NCBI GenBank assembly: GCA_900544545.1
Contig: UQVY01000010.1
Location: 1-64,000, forward strand
Direction: 5' to 3'
Origin: an uncultured Eubacteriales bacterium
GTDB taxonomy: Bacteria > Bacillota > Clostridia > Christensenellales > CAG-314
Length of the DNA: 64,000 bases
The translations under genes were made by a program, and so were the position numbers. This document shows, piece after piece, positions 18,213 through 26,455 of this stretch; position 1 is the first letter of the stretch, and every line of letters begins with the position of its first letter. The notes beneath the pieces are model-generated. The model had not been told where the DNA came from and made no database searches. It worked only from the letters and a program-made list of their open reading frames with translations.

Positions 18213-18241
18213 TTGACTTTACTACCGTTTTATGGTATAAT
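18213..18241 (+). promoter_or_regulatory. Near-consensus plus-strand promoter with no gene behind it
   Basis: TTGACT (18213-18218), exactly 17 bp, TATAAT (18236-18241). Transcription would start near 18248 and meet a terminator hairpin within about 10 bases, at the 3' end of the oppositely oriented recombinase gene. Confidence 0.6.
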
Positions 18242-18255
18242 AAACATAATATTTG

Positions 18256-18287
18256 AGCCGTCTATTGCTTTAACAGACGGCTTTTTT
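18256..18287 (+). terminator. Hairpin with T-run behind the orphan promoter
   Basis: AGCCGTCT (18256-18263) pairs with AGACGGCT (18275-18282), 11-nt loop, then TTTTT on the plus strand. The T-run touches the stop codon of the recombinase gene (18286-18288). Confidence 0.65.
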
Positions 18288-19221
18288 AGTTGAAAATTTT
18301 GCCGAGTTTATTCATCATATCCTGCTTGTGTTCCATAAGTGAATGGGCGTATCTGTTCAGCGTTACCGTGGCGTTTTTATGCCCCAATATCTCCGCCAAT
18401 GTTTTCACGTCCATTCCGCATTCCAAAGCGCGTGTAGCAAACGTATGCCGAAGTGAGTGAAAACCTTTACGCTCGATATGCAAACGCTTTTGCAGAAGTT
18501 CAAAGGTTCTCTGATAAGATCGCACCGTAGGCGGCTCGCCCTTCTCCGATTCCACAACATACTCCGAAATGCTTTTCCTTTTATACTCTTTCAGAACGGG
18601 AAGCAACTGCTTCGGAAGCGGAATCATTCTTTTGGAAGAAGTTGTTTTCGGCAAGTCTGTAATCCGACAAAGATTCCCTTTTTCATCTCGCCCGTCGTGG
18701 CAAGTTTTGTTCACCGCAAGCGTTCCTTTCGTGAAATCAATATCCGACCAAGTAAGCGCGAGCAATTCTCCGATACGCAACCCCGAATAAAGACAAATCA
18801 CGATCCCGATGAATTTCCGTTTCTTACTCGATAACGCCGCCTGCTCTATCTTCTTCTGTTCGGCAAGCGAAAAACAGGATACTTCTTTCTCTTTCGTTTT
18901 CGGTCGTCTGATTTTGTCTGTCGTATACTCTTTCAGTTCTCCGAGCGTATACGCAAGTTTCAGAGAGTTCTGAATAACCGTAATAATCCCGTTTACGGAA
19001 TTAGCCGCTAACCCCTTTCCGGTTGTCAGATTGCCCGACTGCATAAGTTCGGTAATATACTTCTGTATGACGATGGGCGACAGTTCTTCAAGCTCGTACT
19101 CGCCCAGCTTTACCTTCAAGTGCTTTTCGATAATCTCCGAATATCTTTCGCACGTTTTCGTTTTAGACGAAGGCTCTATGTAATTCGCAAACCATACGTC
19201 CAACCATTCTTTGTATTTCAT
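18286..19221 (-). CDS. int: Tyrosine recombinase (integrase)
   Basis: 311 aa from ATG 19221 behind GAAAGGAG; the frame is open further but unsupported. An N-terminal SAM-like core-binding domain (about 1-110: WLDVWFANYIEPSSKTKT...) precedes the catalytic domain. The tyrosine-recombinase residues are present: Arg in SGLRIGELLAL, the His-x-x-Arg box in FHSLRHTFATR, His in LGHKNA and nucleophile Tyr in LNRYAHS. It resembles Tn916/ICE-type integrases. It lies 250 bp from the right 83-bp repeat and would be the natural enzyme for mobility of the bracketed segment. Intact by sequence. Confidence 0.93.
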   Translation of the reverse strand: MKYKEWLDVWFANYIEPSSKTKTCERYSEIIEKHLKVKLGEYELEELSPIVIQKYITELMQSGNLTTGKGLAANSVNGIITVIQNSLKLAYTLGELKEYTTDKIRRPKTKEKEVSCFSLAEQKKIEQAALSSKKRKFIGIVICLYSGLRIGELLALTWSDIDFTKGTLAVNKTCHDGRDEKGNLCRITDLPKTTSSKRMIPLPKQLLPVLKEYKRKSISEYVVESEKGEPPTVRSYQRTFELLQKRLHIERKGFHSLRHTFATRALECGMDVKTLAEILGHKNATVTLNRYAHSLMEHKQDMMNKLGKIFN

Positions 19222-19296
19222 TGAAAACTCCTTTCGATTTACTGTTATTATTATAATTTTTCTCACCGTAAATAGGAAATCACCCCTCGAAACGGC

Positions 19297-19331
19297 ATAA
19301 AAAAAGAGAGAACATTTATCCTTGTTCTCTC
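19297..19331 (-). terminator. Terminator behind the GNAT/LRR chimera
   Basis: GAGAGAACA (19306-19314) pairs with TGTTCTCTC (19323-19331); on the minus strand it is followed by TTTTTTT. Confidence 0.7.
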
Positions 19332-19385
19332 CTATGTTTTTTATATTAAATTAAAAAGTCGGATGTTATTTACGAATATCAAACT

Positions 19386-20036
19386 TTAAGCTATCATTTG
19401 AAGGCTGTTTTCTATTTTATTTGGTATTTTTTGTTGTGTTTTTCGGAAATCCCTTTCACTATTGATTGCACAGTTTCCTATACTCGTAACGCCTTTGCCG
19501 ATGGTTACGCTCGTTAAACTTGTGCAACCACAGAACGCCAATTTTCCTATGCTCGTTATATCCGTATTCGAATAGGCGTACAGGTCGAAACCGATTATAT
19601 CGAATCCGTTTTTGCGGTAAAACGCAATTGCGTTTTCATTGCACGACTGCGTTTCCAGAACCGCCATACGCGCGCCTTCCCGCTCGGCTTCTGCAAGAAT
19701 TTCCTTTATCAACACAGTACCTATCCCGCGGCGACGCTCAAAACCGTCAAATACGCAAATATTGCTGATGCGGAAGCGATTGTTCCATTTTTCAAGCGAG
19801 CCTTCGGCATATCCGAGAAGTCTTTCGTTTTCAAATACGCCGTATGCAATCGGAGCGTACAGCCATTCGCCGAAAAATTCGTCCTCAAAGGACCTCTCCT
19901 CCGTCGTTTCAAACGGCACGTACTCAATTTTAAAACCAAAATCGGCTTCGCGAACGTCGTAATAGCCGTCAGTGCGGTAACGGGCGGTAAACCTCTTGCC
20001 GATATATGATTCTTTGTCCGGTCGTTTTATTTCCAT
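19386..20036 (-). CDS. GNAT N-acetyltransferase whose C-terminus is replaced by an LRR unit
   Basis: 216 aa from ATG 20036 (GGGAG upstream, MEIKRPDKES). Residues 1 to about 163 form a GNAT domain like streptothricin-acetyltransferase relatives: the acetyl-CoA loop is RRRGIGTVLIKEIL, and the end reads VLETQSCNENAIAFYRKNGF, then GFDLYAYSNTDI. In relatives a short tail follows SNTDI. Here the frame runs straight into TSIGKLAFCGCTSLTSVTIG, the 83-bp LRR repeat, then NCAINSERDF and an unrelated tail to 19386. The GNAT core itself is complete, so it may be active. The substrate is unknown; a streptothricin-like amine is only a family guess. Confidence 0.8.
   Translation of the reverse strand: MEIKRPDKESYIGKRFTARYRTDGYYDVREADFGFKIEYVPFETTEERSFEDEFFGEWLYAPIAYGVFENERLLGYAEGSLEKWNNRFRISNICVFDGFERRRGIGTVLIKEILAEAEREGARMAVLETQSCNENAIAFYRKNGFDIIGFDLYAYSNTDITSIGKLAFCGCTSLTSVTIGKGVTSIGNCAINSERDFRKTQQKIPNKIENSLQMIA
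19474..19556. repeat. 83-bp direct repeat, right copy
   Basis: Identical to 7741-7823. Here it lies in frame inside the 3' end of the GNAT gene. The identity stops at the ATATCC where the GNAT homology ends on one side and at CAGTT on the other. Confidence 0.9.
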
Positions 20037-20186
20037 TCTCAATTCACTCCCGCACGCCCGCCTGCGCAAGAAAATCCTTATCCGATTTAACGAAATTCCG
20101 CATTCTATACATAGCGCGGCAGATACGCTCCTTATCGACATTGCCTTCAGTAATTACGACACAATCCGTTTTCCCGTCGGTACGTC

Positions 20187-20726
20187 TTAAAAAGCCGTCG
20201 GACAGACTGCCCGTTCAAGAGCCGAAACGATTTCTTTGAGCTTTTCTACCGTGCGTTCGACCGAAAGCGCATCCGTTTCAAGCTCTGCGTCGGCAATCTC
20301 TTTATAAAACTTCTCGCGTTTTTTAAGCGTCGAGGAGATTTTCTTTATGGAAAGCTCTCCGAGAAGCGGTCTTTGGTTTGCATCCCCGAAAAGTCTGTCG
20401 TAAAGAGTCAAAGGCTTGGCTTTAAGCCATATACAAAAAGCGTTTTCGCTGAGAATACGCCTGTTTTCCGCCGAAAGCACCGCTCCTCCGCCGACCGCAA
20501 CGACGAGATTTTCCATATCCTCCAACCTTCCTATGACCGAAGTTTCCTGACGACGGAAATAATCCTCTCCGCACGCGGATATAAGCTCGGAAACGGGCAT
20601 CGAAAATTCGTACTCGATTATTGCGTCGGTATCCATAAAACGCCTGCTCAAAGCCCTTGAAAGTCCGCGACCGGACGTGGTTTTCGAAGCGCCGGGCATA
20701 CCTATTAAAACTATATTACTTTTCAT
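20187..20726 (-). CDS. aroK: Shikimate kinase
   Basis: 179 aa, ATP-dependent 3-phosphorylation of shikimate in aromatic amino acid synthesis, cytosolic. The P-loop reads GMPGASKTT, slightly unusual because GSGKS/T is the norm. DTDAIIE binds magnesium and shikimate, GGGAVL lies in the substrate pocket and RPLL in the lid. Start ATG 20726 has GGAGG and overlaps the end of aroQ by 11 bp, so the two shikimate-pathway genes are translationally coupled. Length is typical. The GNAT gene follows after 150 bp. Confidence 0.93.
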   Translation of the reverse strand: MKSNIVLIGMPGASKTTSGRGLSRALSRRFMDTDAIIEYEFSMPVSELISACGEDYFRRQETSVIGRLEDMENLVVAVGGGAVLSAENRRILSENAFCIWLKAKPLTLYDRLFGDANQRPLLGELSIKKISSTLKKREKFYKEIADAELETDALSVERTVEKLKEIVSALERAVCPTAF

Positions 20727-21168
20727 AAGCAGCCTCCGCTTTGTTTGTAAGTCTGTCCGCTATGAAATCCAGAGCTTCGAAATAGCTTTTCTCTTTTTTT
20801 CCGCAGAAAAAGCCGTCCACGACGTCGCGGAAAACACGGATTTTTCTGAATTCCTCACGGGAAGTTATATCGCTTAGATGAATCTCGGCTTTGACTCCGC
20901 CGAAAATCTCGAGCGCGTCGCGAATCGCATAACTGTAATGAGTATAGGCTCCGGCGTTGATTAAAATCGCGTCCGCGTCGGCGTTTTCGATAGCGTCTAT
21001 AATATCGCCTTCGTGATTGCTGTGATAAAACTCCGCCGTAAGTCCTTTCGTTTCCGCATAAGCTCCGACAAGTCCGTTAAGCTCGCGGAGAGTCGTTTTT
21101 CCGTACTGAATCGGATCGCGGCGACCTAAACTTCCGAGATTGGGGCCGTTAATGACGAGTACCTTCAC
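20716..21168 (-). CDS. aroQ: Type II 3-dehydroquinate dehydratase
   Basis: 150 aa, dehydrates 3-dehydroquinate to 3-dehydroshikimate. Start GTG 21168 is set by AGGGAGG five bases upstream and overlaps the preceding stop (GTGA). Family signatures: VLVINGPNLGSLGRRDP with the catalytic Tyr in IQYGKTT, YHSNHEGDIIDAI, ILINAGAYTHYSYAIRDAL and EIHLSDITSREEFR with the general-base-supporting His and Arg. Length matches the dodecameric type II enzymes. It sits in a row mrp - metallo-hydrolase - aroQ - aroK on the minus strand. Confidence 0.95.
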   Translation of the reverse strand: MKVLVINGPNLGSLGRRDPIQYGKTTLRELNGLVGAYAETKGLTAEFYHSNHEGDIIDAIENADADAILINAGAYTHYSYAIRDALEIFGGVKAEIHLSDITSREEFRKIRVFRDVVDGFFCGKKEKSYFEALDFIADRLTNKAEAAYEK

Positions 21169-22358
21169 GCGCACCTCCCTGCGAAAAGAGCAAATCTTGC
21201 GGTTATTCCGAAAGGATCGACGATTACGCAGGAAGTCGCCTTGATCTTTTCGCATTCGAAACCGAATCCGTTTTTATCGGCCTTCATCGTTATCGTACCG
21301 CAGTCGATAGTGCAGTGGACCTCTGCTCCGATTGCCGCAAATCTGTCGAGAGTTTCTTTTTCCGGATGATTGTAGGTATTACCGTAACCCGCGCTTATCA
21401 CGACGTATTCGGGCTTGATTACGTCGAGGAAAAACGAATTCGAAGACTCTTTGGAACCGTGATGACCGGCTTTCAGAACGTCAACGTCTACGTCAAGCCC
21501 CATATTTACGTAATTATCAAGGAAAACCTGCTCGCCTTTCTTCGCCGCGTCGCCCGTCAGCATAACTCTGACCGTCGGATATTCGAGAAGAATTATGGGC
21601 GAAACGTTATTGATTGCTTTGGCGTCGCCGCTTTTAACACCGGAATACTGAGAGGGATCGGGCGTTACGAAGGTCATTCTGTAACCCTCGCCCTCGATGA
21701 CCGTACCCGCTTCCGAATATACGATTTCCGAACCTTCTTTTACTACCGATTCGACGAAGGCGTCGTAATACCTCGTGGAAATGCTTTGCGGCTCTATTTT
21801 CCCGAGAGATTCCGAAACCTTGGTTTTTCCTTTAGCCAAAGGATCGTCCGCGTATCCGGATTTGACGTAAGGCATATAAACCGTATGTACGAGAACGCTG
21901 TCGCTGTTTATTACGTCGTCGAGACTTCCGCAGTGATCGGAATCGGTATGAGTCAGAAGCACGTAGTCCAGCTCGGTTATGTCTTTACCGGCAAGAACGT
22001 CGAGAATCGCCTGAGCTATTCCGAATCTCTCTCCGCCCGAATCCTTCCCGAAAGTTCCGTTTTTCCCTCCGTCGATAAGCATCGTCTTTCCGTCGGGAAG
22101 CTCCAGAAGAATCGAATCTCCCTGACCGACGTTGATCATAGTCATAGTGAGATTGCCTTCCGTATTTTTGACGGGCGGTTTAACTTCACGCGGCTTGTAT
22201 TTCAGACCTATTCCCAAATCGAAGGAAAAAGGCGGAATGCTGTAATAATACAGACCTATTACCAGAATAAGCACGACTGCGATTATTATCTCGGGCAAAG
22301 TCTTTTTCAGAACGTTCTTCCCCTTTTTAGGCGTCGTTTTCTTTTTTTTAGCGGACAT
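21165..22358 (-). CDS. ComEC/Rec2-like metallo-beta-lactamase-fold hydrolase, membrane anchored
   Basis: 397 aa. A lysine-rich N-terminus and one membrane helix (about 20-43, IIIAVVLILVIGLYYY) anchor an extracytoplasmic MBL-fold domain. Motifs: INVGQGDSILLELPDG, the metal-binding HTDSDHCGSL, the acidic VMLTGDAAK and AGHHGSKESS, all as in the ComEC C-terminal hydrolase domain. Competence-channel segments are absent, so it is one of the stand-alone relatives thought to act on nucleic acid or nucleotides outside the cell; that activity is inference. ATG 22358 is preceded by GGGAG. It is 65 bp from mrp, and its stop overlaps the aroQ start. Confidence 0.88.
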   Translation of the reverse strand: MSAKKKKTTPKKGKNVLKKTLPEIIIAVVLILVIGLYYYSIPPFSFDLGIGLKYKPREVKPPVKNTEGNLTMTMINVGQGDSILLELPDGKTMLIDGGKNGTFGKDSGGERFGIAQAILDVLAGKDITELDYVLLTHTDSDHCGSLDDVINSDSVLVHTVYMPYVKSGYADDPLAKGKTKVSESLGKIEPQSISTRYYDAFVESVVKEGSEIVYSEAGTVIEGEGYRMTFVTPDPSQYSGVKSGDAKAINNVSPIILLEYPTVRVMLTGDAAKKGEQVFLDNYVNMGLDVDVDVLKAGHHGSKESSNSFFLDVIKPEYVVISAGYGNTYNHPEKETLDRFAAIGAEVHCTIDCGTITMKADKNGFGFECEKIKATSCVIVDPFGITARFALFAGRCA

Positions 22359-22423
22359 TTATCGCATATCTCCCAAAATAAAGGCAAAGCCGCCGCACTC
22401 GGCGGCGACCTTACCCGAAATTA

Positions 22424-23251
22424 TCAAAGCGACTGAATTTCGTTCAGCGCACAGGTTACGCAATCGGGATCGACCGAAGAAATCCTGCCGTGATCGCAGG
22501 CGTCGGCGGCCTCCGGATCGATGGGAATCCTCGCGAGAAGCCTTAATCCGAATTCGTCGGTGATTCTTCTTATATTGCTCTTTCCGAAAACTTCGATTTC
22601 CTTGCCGCAGCACGGACATTTCACGAAACTCATATTCTCCACTACGCCCACTATCGGAACGTTCATCATCCTCGCCATCTTGACGGCTTTTTCGACTATC
22701 ATCGAAACCAGTTCCTGCGGAGAGGTAACGACTACGATACCGTCTACGGGCAAAGACTGAAACACGGTAAGCGGAACGTCGCCCGTTCCCGGGGGCATAT
22801 CCACGAACATATAATCCACGTCGCCCCACTGAACTTCCGTCCAGAATCTCGTAACCATATCGGCTATCATCGGACCTCTCCAGAGAACGGGATCGTTTTC
22901 GCTCGCAAGGAGAAGATTTGCGGACATAAGCTTTACGCCCGAATCGCTCACGGCGGGAATTATAGCCGTTCCGTCTTCGGTTGCCGCGGCGTGTTCCGTT
23001 ACGCCGAACATTCTCGGGACGGAAGGACCGGTTACGTCGCCGTCGAGAATCGCCGTTTTTTTGCCGAGCTTATTCATACCGGAAGCCAGAAGCCCCGTTA
23101 CGAAAGACTTTCCTACTCCGCCCTTTCCGCTGACGACCGCGATGAGCTTGCCGACGCGGGAACCTTCCATAAGCTTTTCTTTTACTATTTCGCCGCGGGA
23201 GCTGCAATTTTCCGAGCAGCCTTCGCAGTTATGGTTGCATTCGTTTCCCAT
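22424..23251 (-). CDS. Mrp/NBP35-type P-loop ATPase, iron-sulfur carrier
   Basis: 275 aa from ATG 23251. Start chosen because the alternative ATG upstream lies in or near the transcription start, leaving no leader. The N-terminus is a cysteine cluster (CNHNCEGCSENCSS) as in NBP35/ApbC relatives. The deviant Walker A is GKGGVGKS, followed by AILDGDVTGPSVPRMFG, VDYMFVDMPPGTGD, and the CPCC pair (FVKCPCCGKEI) that holds the transferable [4Fe-4S] cluster at the dimer interface. Role: loading Fe-S clusters onto apoproteins, fitting an anaerobe. It is the first gene of the run leading to aroK and has its own strong promoter. Confidence 0.93.
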   Translation of the reverse strand: MGNECNHNCEGCSENCSSRGEIVKEKLMEGSRVGKLIAVVSGKGGVGKSFVTGLLASGMNKLGKKTAILDGDVTGPSVPRMFGVTEHAAATEDGTAIIPAVSDSGVKLMSANLLLASENDPVLWRGPMIADMVTRFWTEVQWGDVDYMFVDMPPGTGDVPLTVFQSLPVDGIVVVTSPQELVSMIVEKAVKMARMMNVPIVGVVENMSFVKCPCCGKEIEVFGKSNIRRITDEFGLRLLARIPIDPEAADACDHGRISSVDPDCVTCALNEIQSL

Positions 23252-23314
23252 ATTTTCACTTCCATTCGATAATAAGGAGTTTTCGTCGCTCGCGACTCTC
23301 TCCCTTTCCATAAT

Positions 23315-23342
23315 ATTATAACCGAAAAAGCCGTTTTGTCAA
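23315..23342 (-). promoter_or_regulatory. Promoter of the mrp operon
   Basis: Minus strand TTGACA (23337-23342), 16-bp spacer, TATAAT (23315-23320). Transcription would start near 23308, which argues for the mrp start at 23251. Confidence 0.75.
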
Positions 23343-23393
23343 CACAAAACAGCATTTTCCGTACAAACCTTTTACCGATAATCCTCCGGAATT

Positions 23394-24416
23394 TTACATA
23401 AGAACGCTTTTAAGTCTGTTCTTTACGAATTCCGCCCGGAAAATCATAAGCTCTTTCTCGGTCATATCCCTGTCCGTCATCATAAGAAGCGGCGCGTCGC
23501 GCGATTCGTCGGGAAGCTTATCGAAGCCTCTTAAATCCGCGACCGATACGAATCCGAGAGCAATACCGAGCTTAACGTAACAGAATCTCTTTATGAATTC
23601 GTCCTCGGACATCATATAAGCGAATTTCATAACCCCGAGACTTCTCATAACGGTATCTTTAAGCTCCGCGACCGAACCTTTGAGCAGCTCCGTTCTTGCG
23701 TTCTCCTCGGCGATAACGAGAGTATCCACCGCGTCCTCAACGTCGGAAATAATCTCCTTTTCGGTCTTTCCTATGGAAATCCTGTTGCTTACCTGATACA
23801 TAAAACCGACGGTTTCGGAGCCTTCTCCGTAAGTCCCTCTCATCTCGAAGCCTCTGCTTCCGAGCAGCTTTGCGTTTTCGTCTATATAGCCCATAATCGT
23901 AAGCGCGGGAAGAAAAAGCATTGCGGACGCTCTCATACCCGTACCTATATTCGTAAGACAGGAGGTAACGAATCCGTAACGGCGATCGTAGGCAATATTG
24001 AGATTCCCGATAAGAACGTCGTCGATTACGTTGAGCTTTTCGTACGCCTCCGAAAGCCTCATTCCTTCGAGAATACATTGAAGACGAAGGTGATCCTCTT
24101 CGTTGACCATAACGGAAAGTCCTTCCTCTTCGTTCATAATAACCGCTCCGGCAACTTTATTCCTCACAAGCGCGCTGCTTATGAAATGCCTGTCGGTGAG
24201 AGCGCGGCAATAAAGATCGGATATCCCGCTCATATACATAAGCTCGAATTCTCCGACCTCGGAAACGACTTCGTAAACCCTTTCGGCGAATCTCTTTCCT
24301 TCTCCGCCGGAAACCTCGTTCATATAATTCGGACTGACAAGTCCTTCCACGTTCCTCGCAAGCCTTATCCTCGTGCTGATAACTATATCGTTTTTTAATA
24401 CGGATGACGATGCCAT
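23394..24416 (-). CDS. mcsB: Protein arginine kinase McsB
   Basis: 340 aa. Phosphagen-kinase fold: STRIRLARN near the N-terminus, the negatively charged NEEDHLRLQ, and the nucleotide-binding TSCLTNIGTGMRASAML with FLPAL after it. It phosphorylates arginines on misfolded or regulatory proteins and marks them for ClpCP degradation in Gram-positive bacteria. The partner McsA is encoded 24 bp upstream. CtsR and ClpC, usually in the same operon, are not here. Length agrees with the family and the start is the first ATG of the domain. Confidence 0.95.
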   Translation of the reverse strand: MASSSVLKNDIVISTRIRLARNVEGLVSPNYMNEVSGGEGKRFAERVYEVVSEVGEFELMYMSGISDLYCRALTDRHFISSALVRNKVAGAVIMNEEEGLSVMVNEEDHLRLQCILEGMRLSEAYEKLNVIDDVLIGNLNIAYDRRYGFVTSCLTNIGTGMRASAMLFLPALTIMGYIDENAKLLGSRGFEMRGTYGEGSETVGFMYQVSNRISIGKTEKEIISDVEDAVDTLVIAEENARTELLKGSVAELKDTVMRSLGVMKFAYMMSEDEFIKRFCYVKLGIALGFVSVADLRGFDKLPDESRDAPLLMMTDRDMTEKELMIFRAEFVKNRLKSVLM

Positions 24417-24440
24417 ATAATCCTTTCCCTCTCGATAATC

Positions 24441-24884
24441 TTAAAGTCCGTTTCTTTCCCGGAAGCTTCTGAGCTGAAGCCTGAGCTGTTCCGACAAATA
24501 CCCGTTGCCGCTCTCAGCCGCTTCGCCGCATTCTTTTTCAAGAGCCGCCGCGTACGCTTCTTTGTCTTCGACGAGAACGTCGTCTATGCTCTTACCCGTA
24601 TGTACGGACGCGCCCTGAGTCTTGTTGAGAATGAAATCGATTTTAGGTCTGAAACTGCCGTGCCTGACGCACTGAACGCAGCCGAGATACATCGACTCTT
24701 CGATATCGCTCCACTTCTTTCCGCATACGGGACATTTCAGAGACTGATCTCCTCCCTGCGCGGCGTTTTCGATTTTATGTTCGTCGTAGCATTGCTTGCA
24801 ATAATAGCGAATGGAAGGATTTCCCTTATAATCCGTCATGACCTTTACGGTCGCTTCACGTTTTCCGCATTTGTAACAAAGCAT
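24441..24884 (-). CDS. mcsA: McsA, zinc-finger activator of McsB
   Basis: 147 aa from ATG 24884 (AAAAGGGG upstream); an extension to 24923 lacks support. Four CxxC pairs form two zinc fingers: CYKCGK, YYCKQCYDE, KCPVCGKK and GCVQCVRHGSF. The C-terminus (YAAALEKECGEAA...LSEQLRLQLRSF) is the expected UVR-like helical hairpin region. Known role: binds and activates McsB. Its position immediately upstream of mcsB supports the call. Confidence 0.92.
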   Translation of the reverse strand: MLCYKCGKREATVKVMTDYKGNPSIRYYCKQCYDEHKIENAAQGGDQSLKCPVCGKKWSDIEESMYLGCVQCVRHGSFRPKIDFILNKTQGASVHTGKSIDDVLVEDKEAYAAALEKECGEAAESGNGYLSEQLRLQLRSFRERNGL

Positions 24885-24956
24885 TTTTTCCCCTTTTATC
24901 CAAATCACGGGAATCCGCAACAACGAATCCCCGCGATCGATCGTACGTATTGAGTT

Positions 24957-25913
24957 TTATTCGTAGAGCTTGCTGACCGAAAGATCGGAATAAGCTCTTT
25001 CTATTGCCTCGGCAAAGATATCCGCAACCGTAACGACGGTGTATTTGTCGGTAAGCTTGCCTTCGGGCTGCTGAACGGTATCGAGAATGATGACCTTGTC
25101 GATTGCGCTGTTCTCGATTCTTTCGATTGCCGGACCGGAGAGAATTCCGTGAGAGCAGCAGGCGACTACTCTCTTCGCGCCCTTATCCACGAGGGCTTTC
25201 GCGCCCTGAGTTATCGTACCCGCGGTATCGATCATATCGTCGATCATAAGACATTCCTTGCCTTCGACTTCGCCGACTATGTTCATAACCTCCATAACGT
25301 TCGCTCTGGGACGTCTTTTATCGATAATCGCGAGAGGAGCGTCGAGCGCAGCCGCAAGTTTACGCGTTCTCGCAACGCTTCCGACGTCGGGCGAAACGAC
25401 TACGAGGTTATCGGTATCGATTTTCTGCTGTTTAAGGTACTGGCAAAGCACCGGCATTCCGAGGAGATTATCCACGGGAATATTGAAGAAACCCTGAATC
25501 TGTACCGCGTGAAGATCCATCGTAAGGACTCTGTCCACGCCGGCTCTTTCGATAAGCTCGGCAACAAGCTTCGCCGATATGGGATCGCGGGCGTGCGCTT
25601 TTCTGTCCTGACGGGCATACCCGAAATACGGCATAACCGCCGTAATTCTGTCCGCAGACGCTCTCTTCAAAGCGTCTACGATGATAAGCAGCTCCATAAG
25701 ACTGTCGTTGACGGGCGTCGAAGTGGACTGGATAACATAGGTGTCGCAGCCTCTTACCGACTCTTTGATATTGACCATTATCTCACCGTCGGAAAACTTG
25801 CCGCAATCCATCTGTCCCAGTCCCATATGAAGTTTTTCCGCAATTTTTTCTGCAAGGACTCTGTTGGAGTTGCCCGCAAATACCTTTACCGTACCGTGTG
25901 TTCTGTTTAACAT
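24957..25913 (-). CDS. prs: Ribose-phosphate pyrophosphokinase
   Basis: 318 aa from ATG 25913 with CAGGAG upstream; the longer open frame lacks a ribosome site. It makes PRPP from ribose 5-phosphate and ATP for nucleotide, histidine and tryptophan synthesis. Motifs: GKFSDGEIMVNI, PYFGYARQDRK with the flexible catalytic loop, DLHAVQIQGFF, VVSPDVGSVARTRKLA and the PRPP site CLMIDDMIDTAGTI. Length and domain order are those of class I enzymes. Confidence 0.96.
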   Translation of the reverse strand: MLNRTHGTVKVFAGNSNRVLAEKIAEKLHMGLGQMDCGKFSDGEIMVNIKESVRGCDTYVIQSTSTPVNDSLMELLIIVDALKRASADRITAVMPYFGYARQDRKAHARDPISAKLVAELIERAGVDRVLTMDLHAVQIQGFFNIPVDNLLGMPVLCQYLKQQKIDTDNLVVVSPDVGSVARTRKLAAALDAPLAIIDKRRPRANVMEVMNIVGEVEGKECLMIDDMIDTAGTITQGAKALVDKGAKRVVACCSHGILSGPAIERIENSAIDKVIILDTVQQPEGKLTDKYTVVTVADIFAEAIERAYSDLSVSKLYE

Positions 25914-25978
25914 AATTCTCTCCTGTCTGTTATGCAAAATCGTAATCCGGCAATCGCCGCGCATTGCACTTCTATTTT

Positions 25979-26007
25979 ATTCTATACTTTATTTTCGGGC
26001 TTGTCAA
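25979..26007 (-). promoter_or_regulatory. Promoter of prs
   Basis: Minus strand TTGACA (26002-26007), 17-bp spacer, TAGAAT (25979-25984), about 60 bp upstream of the prs start. mcsA and mcsB may be read from it too, as no terminator is evident between. Confidence 0.75.
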
Positions 26008-26201
26008 ATCAAATTCGGGCAATATCGACACGGCTTTTTGTCGTGCGTTAATGAGTTATATCAAATACCGCGGCTCACCCGGAATTTATCCGCGCGGAAA
26101 ATTCTGGCAATCTTCTCTCTTGTCCGCCACGAATAAAAAACTTCCGTCGGAACAGAATAACTGTGAAAACGAAAAGCGTTTTCATTTTAAGGAGGTTAAC
26201 T

Positions 26202-26345
26202 ATGAGCAATTATATTCATACCGGCGAAAAGCCCGGCAACGGAAAGTATGTCTGCACCAACTGCGGAACCGATATCAGACTCGGCTCCGGCGACAAGATG
26301 CCGCCCTGCCCCAAGTGCAGCAACACTACCTTCCGCGAAGAATAA
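26202..26345 (+). CDS. Small zinc ribbon protein
   Basis: 47 aa from ATG 26202, behind a near-perfect AAGGAGG. Two CxxC knuckles (YVCTNCGTDI and PPCPKCSNTTF) form a zinc ribbon like the end domain of DUF1451/YfgJ-type proteins. No other domain. The unusually strong ribosome site suggests high expression. A short GAAAAC/GTTTTC hairpin lies just upstream of it. Function unknown; nucleic-acid or protein binding is the usual role for such ribbons. Confidence 0.85.
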   Translation: MSNYIHTGEKPGNGKYVCTNCGTDIRLGSGDKMPPCPKCSNTTFREE

Positions 26346-26354
26346 CCGGATAAT

Positions 26355-26440
26355 AAAAAAAGCTCCGTACCCGACGCGTATCCGAAAACCCGACGATAAA
26401 GTTAAGTTTTTTAGATAGGTTCCGAATCCGGAGCTTTTTC
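26355..26440 (+). terminator. Terminator with a long loop after the zinc ribbon gene
   Basis: AAAAAGCTCCG and CGGAGCTTTTT form the base stem (left arm ends 26367, right arm 26429-26439), about 60 nt apart, then TTC. The loop could fold further. Confidence 0.5.
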
Positions 26441-26455
26441 TGTCAATCGAAATCC

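Noticed and set aside
22992..23321. Small plus-strand frames opposite mrp
   Set aside because: Shadows of the mrp coding strand and promoter.
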